Shown here: positions 1 through 8,488 of the stretch, in pieces
Position numbering within the stretch: the stretch's first letter is position 1
Layout of the letters: every line of letters starts with the position of its first letter
Assembly (NCBI GenBank): GCA_016192145.1
Contig: JACPUT010000001.1
Span: 50,622-114,621, forward strand
Source: Acidobacteriota bacterium
GTDB lineage: Bacteria; Acidobacteriota; Holophagae; Holophagales; Holophagaceae
Direction: 5' to 3'
Length of the DNA: 64,000 nucleotides
Notes under the pieces: generated by a model
Databases searched by the model: none
Told to the model about the DNA's origin: nothing
What the model saw: the letters and a program-made list of their open reading frames with translations, nothing else
Program-made: the position numbers and the translations under genes

Positions 1-3000
1 CGCATGGAATCCGTGTAGGCCACCTGGGCACCGGTCCGTTCCAGCGCTTCGGTGAGCACCTGAAGGTGGTCCGGATAGTAGAGATCGTCGTCATCCAGGT
101 ACGCGATCCAGCGCCCCCGCGCCGCCCGGATCCCCGTGTTGCGGGAGCCCGCCTGCCCGCGGGGGCGCGGGTGTTGGAGGAGCGTGATTTCCAGGCCCTT
201 GGCCCGGGCGGCCGCCACCACCGCCGCCGGGTCCCCGCCTCCGTCGTTGACGACCACCACCTCGAAGGAACGGAAGGTTTGCGGGGCCAGGGAGTCCAGG
301 GCCCGGGCCAGGAACTCGGGCCGGTCCTTGGTGGGCATGATCACGGACACCGCGGGCGCCGGGCGGGGCGGAAGCACCTCCGCGGGCAGCACGGGGCGCA
401 ACAACCCGGTGAGGGCCCGATCGGCCATGAGCTGGAAGCCCCGCTCCCCCACCCGATGGCGGCGTTCCGGGTCACCCACGGCGGAGCGGCAGGCTTCCAC
501 GAGCCCGTCGTAAGTGGCGAGGATCAACCCCTCCCGCAGGCTGGGCTCCACCTCGGTGGCGGCATGGCATTCGGCCACCACGGCCTTGCGGTTGGCCAGC
601 AGGTAGGACACGCGCACCAGCTCGAAGATGCTGCTGTCGAAGAAGTGGAGGTTGAGCACCACCTTGGATCGCGCGATGAGGGCGTCCCGCTCCGCGCCGT
701 AGACGTTGAAGGCCCGGTGGACCTTGAGCCCCGCGGCCTGGAGCGCTTCCAGGATCTGGATGCGGCGGGGATTCGTGGAGCCGTAAAAGAGCACATCGAT
801 ATCCTGCTCCTGCGCCTCCGGGATCCGGGTGAGCACCGGATCGTAGCCGATGGGCAGCAGCCGGGGCTCGCCCTGCATCCCGGCCTTGGCCAGGATCTCA
901 AGGTTGCGGGCGCTGTAGTCCCAGATCTCCAGGGTCGCGGAGCGCCGCACGAGGCGCTCCCGCAACTCGCGGTTCCGCTCGTCCATCTGCTCCAGGTTGT
1001 AGAGGACGGTGCCCTTGGGCAGCTTGGCCAAGCCCTGCTCGTCCATCAGATGCCAGCCCAGGAGCACGTTCAGGGCCCCCGCCTTCAGTTCGTTCTCCGC
1101 CAGATCCGTCGGCACGCCCAGGGACTTCAGGGCCGACTCCAGGCTCTGGGCCACTTCCCGGAAGGCCTCGGAATGGGCATAGCCTTCGGGCCGGATGAGG
1201 ACGATGCGGACGGGGGTCCGCGCGGCGCTGATGGCGGGCTTCGGAGAGGCTGCGGGCCCTTCCACGGGTCGGGCTGCTTCCAGGGTGCGGCCCACCACGT
1301 TCACCAGATAGCGACGGAGTTCCCCGGAGATGCGGGTCTCACCCCCGGCCTCCAGACGGCGCAGCACCTCCTCCATCCGGAGCAGGGGATCCTGGGGGAT
1401 GAACGGGGTCTGCGCCCCGGTACCCAGGCGGGCCCCCCACTCCTTCAAGAAACCGGGCACGTCGGACACCTGCGTGAAGGAGCGCTTCACCCCGTCCACC
1501 ACCGGCTTCCGATATTCCTCCGGGCACTGCGATTCGACCCATTCCAGGAGGCGGTCCAGCAGGGCCGTGTTCGGGCCCACGCCGTGGTAGAGGAAGGCGT
1601 TCAAATTGGAAGCCACCTGGAACACGCTGTTGATGGTGCTGATGATCTCGGGCTGGAACCGCAGATCCGCCCAGGGGAAGAGCTCCTCGAAACGGTGGGT
1701 GTTGAGGAACTCGTGGCCCGCGCGGGCGGAATCGAAGAATCCGGCCATGGGGAAGGTCTGGGTTCCCTGGGCGCCGTGGACGCGGGTCACCGCCGTGCGG
1801 TGATCCAGGTAGTGGAGCCGCGTCTGCACGCTCAGGCGCAGCCAGAGATCCAGATCCTGCGCGTACTTCAGCTCGGGCTTCCAGCCGCCGGAGGCCTGGA
1901 GCAGGGACCGCTGGATGCAGATGGTGATGCCGTTGATGTAGTTGGCCTCCAGGAGGGCCAGGGTCTGCACCTCGAAGGTGGGCAGCGAGACCTGCCGCCG
2001 CTCGGGCATGGGCCGCTTCTCCCCCGTCTCCTCGAAGAGCTGGGAGAAGTTGCTGTAGAAGAACCGGGCCTTGGGCAGCTCCGCGATGGCCGAGGCGAAG
2101 GTCTCCAGCGCATCGGGTTCGAAGAGGTCGTCGGAGGAGAGCCAGCACACCCAATCGCCCGTGGCCTGCGCCAGCGCGGCGTTGAGGGCCGAACCCACGC
2201 CCCCGTTGGCCTGGTGGAAGGCCCGGATGCGGGGATCCCGGGCGGCATAGCCCTCCAGCACCTCCCGGGTGCCATCCGTGGAGCCATCGTTGACCACCAC
2301 GGCCTCCCAGTTTTCATAGGTCTGGGCCCGCAGGCTATCCAGGGTGGCGGGCAGGAAGTGGGCCTGATTGTAGGTGGGCACGAGCACCGTGAATTTCGGG
2401 CCTTGGCCCGGCTCCTTCCCGTTCCCGACCGCCCCCCGTGCGCTCGTTTCCAGGCGGGGCAGCAGGCTCTTGGCCAGGCGATCCAGGATGGTGCCCACGG
2501 TGCCGCAGGTCGCATGATCGATGAGGTTGTTGTACTTCTGGGTGAGGCTGGAACCCGCGTACCAGTGGATGCCGATGCATCCCTCCGGCAGCGAGGCGGG
2601 ATCCCCCGGCTCGTGGATCTTGTGGATCTCCCGCCAATCGAAGGGGTAGACGAGCTCCATGGGGAGGTTGTGCACCGGCATGGCCGGATGGGCCTTCCGG
2701 ATGGCCGCGACATCGGGGTAGAGGCGGTTGAGGAGGTGGGAACCGATGCTCTGGTAGTCGGACATGTCCAGGGCCGCGATGGCCTTCTCTTTCACCGCCT
2801 CGAAGAGGGGCGCGCCGGGGGCCGAGAAGTAGAACCCGATGATGTGGTGCCCTTCATGGATGCATACCCCGGCCTCGAGATCCCGGTGCTTCGCCACGTT
2901 CACGGGCGCCGCCCGCAGCGGCTTGCAGAAGAGGATGTCCGTGTCGCAGTAGGCGCCGCCTTCCCTCGTGAGGATGTGCCATCGGAAGAAGTCGGACTTG

Positions 3001-3554
3001 TAGGTCTCGGGCGCCCCCTCGATCTCCGGGAAGGCGGAGAAATCCACCTCCCGCACGCGGATGCCCGGCAGCTGGTAGAGCAGGGCGGAGTAGTCCCGCC
3101 CGTGGTAGGAGGTTCCCTCGTAGGCCTCCCCGGCCACCCAGGCGGCCTCTCCCTGGTGCACCGCCGAAGGCACGTAGAGGTTCACTTCCCAATCGGGGTT
3201 GAAGAGCCGGAAGGAGGCGATGCTGAGGTAGCGGAGGAAGGAGGTGCGCTCGTTCCCCCAGTAGAAGTGCGCCTTCCGGGGGATCTTCGCGAGGTGCCAG
3301 GGGCGCTCCCAGCCCGCTTGAGCGAGTACCTCCCGCGGCTTCCCCGCCCGAAGCATCGTTTCCAGCTCCAACAGCTTGGGGTGGGTGGGAAAGTGCATCC
3401 TCCCTCGCCCGGTGGCCTGGCGGGCCCCCTCCAGATCCCCGGACCGCAACGCCGCTTCGATGGCTTGGAGCAGGCGCTCAGGATAGAGGGGCTCCACCCG
3501 CAGGCCCTGGGGGCGGGGCATGGGCGAGGCGGGGGCGGTTTTTCGGGAGGCCAT
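1..3554 (-). CDS. Multi-domain glycosyltransferase, C-terminus cut by window edge
   Basis: Read on the minus strand from the ATG at 3554, the frame stays open to the left edge (1184 complete codons). Four modules are visible. Residues about 85-310 are a sugar-transferase of the capsular/TcdB-like DXD type (AHFYWGNERTSF, then YCDTDILF near 203). Residues about 390-660 are a GT2 domain (LVPTYNQ, NDGSTDGT, SSDDLFEPD near 472). Residues about 780-1050 resemble a CgeB-like GT1 module (DVLFYGSTNPRR near 918). A second GT2 domain starts near 1066 (VIMPTKDRPEF, YLDDDDLYYP). The first GT2 module is a close paralogue of the next gene upstream. It starts 8 bases after that gene's stop, so it is the last visible gene of the polysaccharide operon. 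The acceptor is unknown. Confidence 0.85.
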   Translation of the reverse strand, partial: MASRKTAPASPMPRPQGLRVEPLYPERLLQAIEAALRSGDLEGARQATGRGRMHFPTHPKLLELETMLRAGKPREVLAQAGWERPWHLAKIPRKAHFYWGNERTSFLRYLSIASFRLFNPDWEVNLYVPSAVHQGEAAWVAGEAYEGTSYHGRDYSALLYQLPGIRVREVDFSAFPEIEGAPETYKSDFFRWHILTREGGAYCDTDILFCKPLRAAPVNVAKHRDLEAGVCIHEGHHIIGFYFSAPGAPLFEAVKEKAIAALDMSDYQSIGSHLLNRLYPDVAAIRKAHPAMPVHNLPMELVYPFDWREIHKIHEPGDPASLPEGCIGIHWYAGSSLTQKYNNLIDHATCGTVGTILDRLAKSLLPRLETSARGAVGNGKEPGQGPKFTVLVPTYNQAHFLPATLDSLRAQTYENWEAVVVNDGSTDGTREVLEGYAARDPRIRAFHQANGGVGSALNAALAQATGDWVCWLSSDDLFEPDALETFASAIAELPKARFFYSNFSQLFEETGEKRPMPERRQVSLPTFEVQTLALLEANYINGITICIQRSLLQASGGWKPELKYAQDLDLWLRLSVQTRLHYLDHRTAVTRVHGAQGTQTFPMAGFFDSARAGHEFLNTHRFEELFPWADLRFQPEIISTINSVFQVASNLNAFLYHGVGPNTALLDRLLEWVESQCPEEYRKPVVDGVKRSFTQVSDVPGFLKEWGARLGTGAQTPFIPQDPLLRMEEVLRRLEAGGETRISGELRRYLVNVVGRTLEAARPVEGPAASPKPAISAARTPVRIVLIRPEGYAHSEAFREVAQSLESALKSLGVPTDLAENELKAGALNVLLGWHLMDEQGLAKLPKGTVLYNLEQMDERNRELRERLVRRSATLEIWDYSARNLEILAKAGMQGEPRLLPIGYDPVLTRIPEAQEQDIDVLFYGSTNPRRIQILEALQAAGLKVHRAFNVYGAERDALIARSKVVLNLHFFDSSIFELVRVSYLLANRKAVVAECHAATEVEPSLREGLILATYDGLVEACRSAVGDPERRHRVGERGFQLMADRALTGLLRPVLPAEVLPPRPAPAVSVIMPTKDRPEFLARALDSLAPQTFRSFEVVVVNDGGGDPAAVVAAARAKGLEITLLQHPRPRGQAGSRNTGIRAARGRWIAYLDDDDLYYPDHLQVLTEALERTGAQVAYTDSM

Positions 3555-3562
3555 GGGAATTC

Positions 3563-5059
3563 CTAGGAGGCCAGTCGACGGGCGAGGCGGAGGGAGGCCG
3601 GGGTTTCCGTGCCGGGGCGGGCCCCGGGAAAGGGCAGGCGATGGATGCGGTGGAAGGCACGTAGGTGGGGCAGCAGTTGGTCGGCCTCGTCCACGAGCAG
3701 GACGTCCGGGAAGGCCTCCAGGCCCATCCGCTGGGCGAGGTCGACCACGGCGGCCCCCACCTCGTCGGAGGAGGGGGCCCCTTCCAAGGTGGGATCCAAG
3801 AGGAGGATGAGGCCCACTGGGTCCCCGGCGCGGAAGGCCGTGAGGTAGCCGAGGAGGAGCTCCGCCCAAGCCTCGCCGCCGAAATCCGGTTCCAGGAGGA
3901 AGGCCTCGCGCAAGGCTACGGGAGCCTCCGGGGCGGGCGTCGGAGACCCCAGCCGCAGGTACCGATCCAGCAATCCGGCGCTGTGAGCGTCCCCCGCGGT
4001 GGCCGCCGCCGCCCGGCGGGCGGCCATGAGGGCGCGGGCGTCCCGGGGATGGTAGGGGCGCGCCTCTCGGCGGGCCATGGCACCCACGGCGTTCCGCAGT
4101 GAGGCCGGGGCCGCACCCAGCTGGGCCTCCAGGGCCTGAAGCCCCGCCACGAGGGAATCCCGATAGACCACCGGGCAACCCGTGAGGAGCCACTCGCCCA
4201 GGCGCTCCAAAAGGGCCGGCTCCGGGCCCACGCCGGCGTACATGGCGGCATTGAGATTCAGGGCCGCGCCCAGGGCCGATTGCAGGGCCTCCGTGATGCC
4301 ATCGCCCGTCGTGAGATCCAGGTGGGGGAAGAGGGCCTCGAAGGGATGGGTGTTGAGGAAGTCAAGGCAGGCCCGGGCGGAGTCGAACAGGCCCGCCTCT
4401 GGAAAGCCCAGGGTGCCCTGCCCCGTGTGGATGCGGGTGATGCAGGTGCGATGGTCCAGATAGCGCAGCTCCGTGAGGGCGCTCATGCGGAACCACATGT
4501 CCATGTCCTGGGCGTAGCGCAGCTCCTGCTTGAATGCGCCCGCGCGATCGAAGAGCCGCTTGCGTACGCAGATGCTGATGCCGTGGATCATGTTGCCGTG
4601 CAGGAAGGCCACCGTCTGCTGGCCCTTGGGGGGCAGGGTCTCGGCGCGCCCCGGCGGGCCCGGGCGCCGCTCCCCCGTCTCGTGCACGAGCTCCGTGAAA
4701 TCGCTGTGGAAGAAGGCCACCTCGGGTGCTGCCGCCATGGCCGCCGCGAACACCTGGAGGGCATCCGGTTCGTAGAGGTCATCGGAGGAGAGCCAGCCCA
4801 CCCATTCGCCCCGCGCCTCCCCCAAGGCCGCGTTGAGGGCCGTGGCCACACCCCCGTTGGGTTTGTGGAAGGGGAGGATCCGTGGATCCCGGGCCGCGAA
4901 GTCCGCCAGCACCGCGCGGGTGCCGTCGGTTGAGCCGTCGTCGACCACGACCGCTTCCCAGTCGTCGAAGGTCTGGGCCCGGAGGCTCTCCAGGCACTCG
5001 GGCAGGTAACCGGACTGGTTGTAGGTGGGGACGAGGATGGAGAAGCGGGGGGCGCTCAT
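3563..5059 (-). CDS. GT2 family glycosyltransferase
   Basis: 498 residues. The N-terminal 260 residues form a GT-A family 2 domain: ILVPTYNQ at about 9, DDGSTDGT, then SSDDLYEPD near 92 as the nucleotide-sugar/metal site. About 230 further residues have no motif I recognise. The start is the ATG whose first bases overlap the stop of the epimerase gene (ATGA); the frame is open further upstream, but those codons lie inside the epimerase. It probably adds one sugar of the repeat unit on the cytoplasmic face of the membrane. Its catalytic half and the DSARA/FLNTH region after it are repeated inside the following giant glycosyltransferase, indicating module duplication. Confidence 0.85.
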   Translation of the reverse strand: MSAPRFSILVPTYNQSGYLPECLESLRAQTFDDWEAVVVDDGSTDGTRAVLADFAARDPRILPFHKPNGGVATALNAALGEARGEWVGWLSSDDLYEPDALQVFAAAMAAAPEVAFFHSDFTELVHETGERRPGPPGRAETLPPKGQQTVAFLHGNMIHGISICVRKRLFDRAGAFKQELRYAQDMDMWFRMSALTELRYLDHRTCITRIHTGQGTLGFPEAGLFDSARACLDFLNTHPFEALFPHLDLTTGDGITEALQSALGAALNLNAAMYAGVGPEPALLERLGEWLLTGCPVVYRDSLVAGLQALEAQLGAAPASLRNAVGAMARREARPYHPRDARALMAARRAAAATAGDAHSAGLLDRYLRLGSPTPAPEAPVALREAFLLEPDFGGEAWAELLLGYLTAFRAGDPVGLILLLDPTLEGAPSSDEVGAAVVDLAQRMGLEAFPDVLLVDEADQLLPHLRAFHRIHRLPFPGARPGTETPASLRLARRLAS

Positions 5060-6159
5060 GCCTCCTCCCGGCCTGGCGCGCCAGGGCGATGACCCGTGAG
5101 GATCCGCACCACCGTCTCGCTCACGTTCCTGCGGAGGTACTCCACGGGGGGCTCCCAGTCCCGATCGGATTCCAGGGCCAGGCGCACGCAGGCCTGGATG
5201 TGCCCGGGGTCGGAGCCGCTGATGAGGTTGCTGCCGCACTCCACGGTCTCGGGCCGCTCGGTGACGTCGCGCAGGGTGACGTTGGGCACCTTGAGCAGGC
5301 AGCACTCCTCCTGCACGGTGCCGCTATCGCTGAGCACGCACGCCGCGTGGGTCTCCAGGGCCAGGAAGTCGAAGAAGCCGAAGGGGGGCAGGAAGCGGAG
5401 GTCCGCCCCGCCCGTGTCGGTGCCGAAGGCCTCCAGCCGCGCCTTGGTGCGGGGGTGGGTGCTGATGATGACGGGCAGGCCGTATTCGCGTTGCACCCGG
5501 ACGAGGGCCTCCGTGAAACGGGCCAGCCGCGCGGGCTCATCCACGTTCTCCGCCCGGTGCAGGGTCACGAGGAAATACCCATTCCTCGAAAGCCGCAGGT
5601 TTTCGAGGATGCCCGACGCCTCGATCCGCGCCTGGTGATGCCGGATCACCTCCCAGATGGGATTGCCCGTCACCAGGACCCGGGCTCCGGGGATCCCTTC
5701 GCCCAGGAGGTTCCGGCGGCTGTTCTCCGTGTAGGGCAGGAGCACGTCGCTGCTGTGGTCGATGATGCGGCGGTTCACCTCCTCCGGCACGCGATCGTCG
5801 TAGCAGCGGTTGCCCGCCTCCATGTGGTAGACGGGGATGCCCATGCGCTTGGCGACGATGGCGCCGAGGCCGCTGGTGGTGTCGCCCAGGATGAGGATTC
5901 GATCCGGCCGGTGCTCCGCGAAGAGGCGCTCGCACGCGGAGAGGATGGTGCCCACCTGCTCCCCGAAGGAACCCGTGGCGCCCAGGTAGGCGTCCGGCTG
6001 GCGCACGCCCAGCTCTTCGAAGAAGAGGTCCTTGAGGCGGGGATCGTAGTTCTGGCCCGTGTGCACGAGGACGTGCTCACAGACGGCGTCCAGCCTCGCG
6101 ATGACGAGGCTGAGGCGGATGATCTCGGGGCGCGTGCCGAGGAGCGTGAGGATCTTCAT
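5056..6159 (-). CDS. wecB: UDP-N-acetylglucosamine 2-epimerase type (WecB/CapG/FnlC-like)
   Basis: 367 residues, the usual family length. It begins MKILTLLGTRPEIIR, the WecB signature, followed by GDTTSGLGA, HMEAGNRC, VTLHRAENVD and the nucleotide-binding LSDSGTVQEE. The ATG at 6159 follows an AGGAG inside a GC palindrome. Because the operon also encodes a CapE-type dehydratase and an RmlD-like reductase, the likely role is the last step to UDP-L-FucNAc or UDP-L-QuiNAc (CapG/WbjD/FnlC/WbvD) rather than UDP-ManNAc for a general pathway. That choice is inference from context; the fold assignment is firm. Its stop overlaps the GT2 start by four bases. Confidence 0.9.
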   Translation of the reverse strand: MKILTLLGTRPEIIRLSLVIARLDAVCEHVLVHTGQNYDPRLKDLFFEELGVRQPDAYLGATGSFGEQVGTILSACERLFAEHRPDRILILGDTTSGLGAIVAKRMGIPVYHMEAGNRCYDDRVPEEVNRRIIDHSSDVLLPYTENSRRNLLGEGIPGARVLVTGNPIWEVIRHHQARIEASGILENLRLSRNGYFLVTLHRAENVDEPARLARFTEALVRVQREYGLPVIISTHPRTKARLEAFGTDTGGADLRFLPPFGFFDFLALETHAACVLSDSGTVQEECCLLKVPNVTLRDVTERPETVECGSNLISGSDPGHIQACVRLALESDRDWEPPVEYLRRNVSETVVRILTGHRPGAPGREEA

Positions 6160-6218
6160 GGGGCCCCTCCTGGGCCCCACCCCTTCGGGGCCGTGCTTTG
6201 CTTGGTGGGCCTTCGCTC
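6160..6218 (-). repeat. Operon-internal repeat with the SD in a palindrome loop, copy 1
   Basis: Read on the minus strand, this 59-base element begins GAGCGAAGG, contains a GCCCC-GAA-GGGG hairpin, and ends in GGGGCCC-AGGAG-GGGCCCC directly abutting the ATG of the epimerase gene. The Shine-Dalgarno AGGAG is the loop of the palindrome. A second 59-base copy with the same plan and different stem sequences sits at 17214-17272. Confidence 0.5.
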
Positions 6219-6286
6219 CATCGAACGGGCGCATTGCGCCCTCCCGCTCGCGGGGCTCGCGGAGATGGAGCCTCCCTGCTTCGGCC

Positions 6287-7360
6287 TCATGCGAGCAGCT
6301 CGTTGCCTTCCACCAGCACGGCTTCGCCGGGCATCAGGTGGTGTTTCTTGAGGAGGTCGATGGTGCCCTGGAGATCCACCACGTCGTCGCCGGAGGAGTA
6401 CTCCTTCAGCAGCGTGGTGCCCTTGCCCTGGGCGGCCATCTTGTTGTGGAGCTCGGGCAACACGGGAAGGATCACGTAGAACTCGCCGCGGGCCACGGTG
6501 CGGTGGCACTCCTCCTCCGAGACGAGGATCTCGTCCATCTTCTCGCCGGGGCGGATGCCCGTGACCTGGATGGGGATACCGCGGTCGCCCACGAGGGCCT
6601 GGGCGATGTTCATCACCGTGGCCGCCGGGGCCCGGGGGATGTAGGTCTCACCGGGGTGGCCGCCTTGCAGCGCCGCGAAGACCGTGTCCACGGCGTGGTT
6701 GAGGCTCAGGAGGAAGCGGGTCATCTCCGGCACGGTGACGGTGACGGGGCCGCCGCTGGCGATCTGATCATGGAAGAGGGGCACCACGGAGCCGCGGGAT
6801 GCCAGGACGTTGCCGTAGCGCACGCAGACGAAGCGGGTGTGGGGCACCTCCACGTTCGCGCTCGTGAAGATGCGCTCCTGCAGGGCCTTGGTCATGCCCA
6901 TCACGTTCACGGGCTTGCAGGCCTTGTCGGTGCTCACGCCGATGACGGATTGCACGGGATAGGCGTGCTCCTTGAGGGCCCGCACGATGTTGGCGGGGCC
7001 CACGCAGTTGGTGAGCAGGGCCTGCTCGGGGAAGTACTCGCAGATGGGCACCTGCTTGAGGGCCGCGGCGTTGAACACCACGTCCGCATCCCGCAGGGCG
7101 GCGCAGACGTCGGCGTAGCTGCGCACGTCGCCGATGCGGAAGGCGAGGCTGCGCTGGAAGTTGGAGTAGATCACCTCGTCCGTGGTCACCTTGCGGTTGA
7201 GGTAGGAGATGCGCATGGCGTGCTGCTTGGCCTCGTCGCGGCTCATGACCGTGACGCGCCGGGGGTTGCCCAGTTCACCCGCGAGGATGCGCCGGACCAA
7301 CGTCTTGCCGAGCGACCCGGTGCCGCCGGTGATGAGGACGCTCTTGTTTTCGAGAATCAT
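6287..7360 (-). CDS. capE: UDP-GlcNAc 4,6-dehydratase/5-epimerase, CapE/FnlA/WbjB type
   Basis: 357-residue extended short-chain dehydrogenase. ITGGTGSLGKTL at about 9-20 is the Rossmann nucleotide loop. The active-site stretch STDKACKPVNVMGMTK has Met where most SDR enzymes, including PseB, have Tyr; this is the CapE-class arrangement. The C-terminal part fits the sugar-nucleotide domain. In this family the enzyme starts L-FucNAc or L-QuiNAc synthesis by dehydrating UDP-GlcNAc and inverting C5. It overlaps the upstream reductase gene by four bases (ATGA), so the two are translationally coupled. A 127-base spacer to the epimerase gene contains the SD-hairpin repeat. Confidence 0.88.
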   Translation of the reverse strand: MILENKSVLITGGTGSLGKTLVRRILAGELGNPRRVTVMSRDEAKQHAMRISYLNRKVTTDEVIYSNFQRSLAFRIGDVRSYADVCAALRDADVVFNAAALKQVPICEYFPEQALLTNCVGPANIVRALKEHAYPVQSVIGVSTDKACKPVNVMGMTKALQERIFTSANVEVPHTRFVCVRYGNVLASRGSVVPLFHDQIASGGPVTVTVPEMTRFLLSLNHAVDTVFAALQGGHPGETYIPRAPAATVMNIAQALVGDRGIPIQVTGIRPGEKMDEILVSEEECHRTVARGEFYVILPVLPELHNKMAAQGKGTTLLKEYSSGDDVVDLQGTIDLLKKHHLMPGEAVLVEGNELLA

Positions 7361-8241
7361 GGCCTTGCCTCCCGGCCGCGGATCTCCGCGGCGAGTTCAT
7401 CCAGGGACGCCTCCCAGCTGGGGGGGCGATAGGTGGTGCGGGCGAAGAGGGCCGAGGCATCCAGGCTGCGGTCGCAGCTGAAAGCGTCGTCCCTTTCGAT
7501 GTCGAGGGCCAGCCCCAGGCGGGCCTTGAGGCCCATGAGGAGGTCGAATTTGCTGATGGGCGCCATGGCCAGGTGCCAGCGGCCCTCCACGGGCTCGGGC
7601 TGCGTCACCAGGTGCTCGATGGCCCGAGCCAGCTCCGCCGTGATGAAGCCCGTGAAGATGGCGCGGGTGAACCCCCTCACCGGGCCCTTCTGGGCCAGGA
7701 ACCACTCCACGAGGCTCGATTTGCGGCCCAGCTCCAGGCCGATCATGGAGGTGCGCAGCGTGAGGCAGCCCGGGGCCTCCACCTCGCCCAGCAGCTTGGA
7801 GCGGCCGTAGAGGTCCGGCGGATCCGGGAGGTCTTGCTCCGTGTAGTTCCCCTTGCGACCGGAGAAGACGCAATCGGTGCTGAGGTGCACCAGACGGGCC
7901 CCGCCGAGGCGGCAGAGCTGGGCCAGGCGGTGGGGGTAGATGCTGTTGATGGCGAGGCTGGGCAGGGCGTCGTGGGCCTCGGCGCGCTGCTTCACGATGC
8001 CGGCGGCGTTCACCACCAGATCGGGGCGAAGCTCCGCCAGCAGATCCGTGAGGGGTTCCAGGGCGGTCAGGTCCAGCCCGTAGCGGGCGGCGGCGGCCAG
8101 ATCCCGGGGGAGGCCCGCATAGGCCCCCCGCTCCCGGCGCAGGGTGGGGATCACGTCGTGATGCCCCTTCCAGCTTTCGAAGAGGCGGTGGCCGAGCATG
8201 CCGTCCCCTCCGATGACGAGGATCTTCAGCTTCGGCCGCAT
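7357..8241 (-). CDS. RmlD-like UDP-sugar 4-keto reductase
   Basis: 294 residues. ILVIGGDGMLGHRL is the NAD(P)-binding loop. LSTDCVFSG and the YGRSK catalytic Tyr-Lys pair match the RmlD (dTDP-4-dehydrorhamnose reductase) family. It lacks the C-terminal cupin domain of CapF, so it is more like the short WbvR/FnlB-type reductase that acts between CapE-type and WecB-type enzymes. First visible gene of the minus-strand polysaccharide operon. The ATG at 8241 is preceded by GGCAGG-AGGGG-CCCTGCC, again putting the ribosome site in a hairpin loop. Whether the product is L-FucNAc or L-QuiNAc cannot be read from the sequence. Confidence 0.8.
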   Translation of the reverse strand: MRPKLKILVIGGDGMLGHRLFESWKGHHDVIPTLRRERGAYAGLPRDLAAAARYGLDLTALEPLTDLLAELRPDLVVNAAGIVKQRAEAHDALPSLAINSIYPHRLAQLCRLGGARLVHLSTDCVFSGRKGNYTEQDLPDPPDLYGRSKLLGEVEAPGCLTLRTSMIGLELGRKSSLVEWFLAQKGPVRGFTRAIFTGFITAELARAIEHLVTQPEPVEGRWHLAMAPISKFDLLMGLKARLGLALDIERDDAFSCDRSLDASALFARTTYRPPSWEASLDELAAEIRGREARP

Positions 8242-8488
8242 GGGCAGGGCCCCTCCTGCCTGGAAATTGCCATGGGTTCGACTCCGTGGGATGAGGTCCT
8301 CTTCGGCTGGAAGACCCCGGGGACCTTAAATATGGGCAAATTCGGCCTTGAAGCCGTAGCCGCCCCCGGTCTTCCTGCCCCCGGCATGACCCCTCCCTGG
8401 ATGCAATGGAAGGACATAGGAAAAAGGGTGCCAGGATCGCGGGGCGGGTCCTGCCCCCCATCACCCCGTCTTCGGCCACCCTGGGAGG

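Noticed and set aside
66..3566. 1166-codon plus-strand open frame
   Set aside because: It is antisense to the giant glycosyltransferase, whose minus frame shows four coherent domains. The plus translation is Gly/His/Arg-rich with no motif; long shadow frames are expected at this GC content.
5060..5305. 82-codon extension of the GT2 frame
   Set aside because: Overlaps the end of the epimerase gene; Arg/Gly-rich and unlike the family N-terminus.
8274..8284. GGTTCGACTCC resembling a tRNA T-loop
   Set aside because: No acceptor, anticodon or D arm can be folded around it on either strand.
8226..8417. 63-codon minus frame between the reductase and lhgO
   Set aside because: No ribosome site, no motif, and it covers the probable divergent promoter region.
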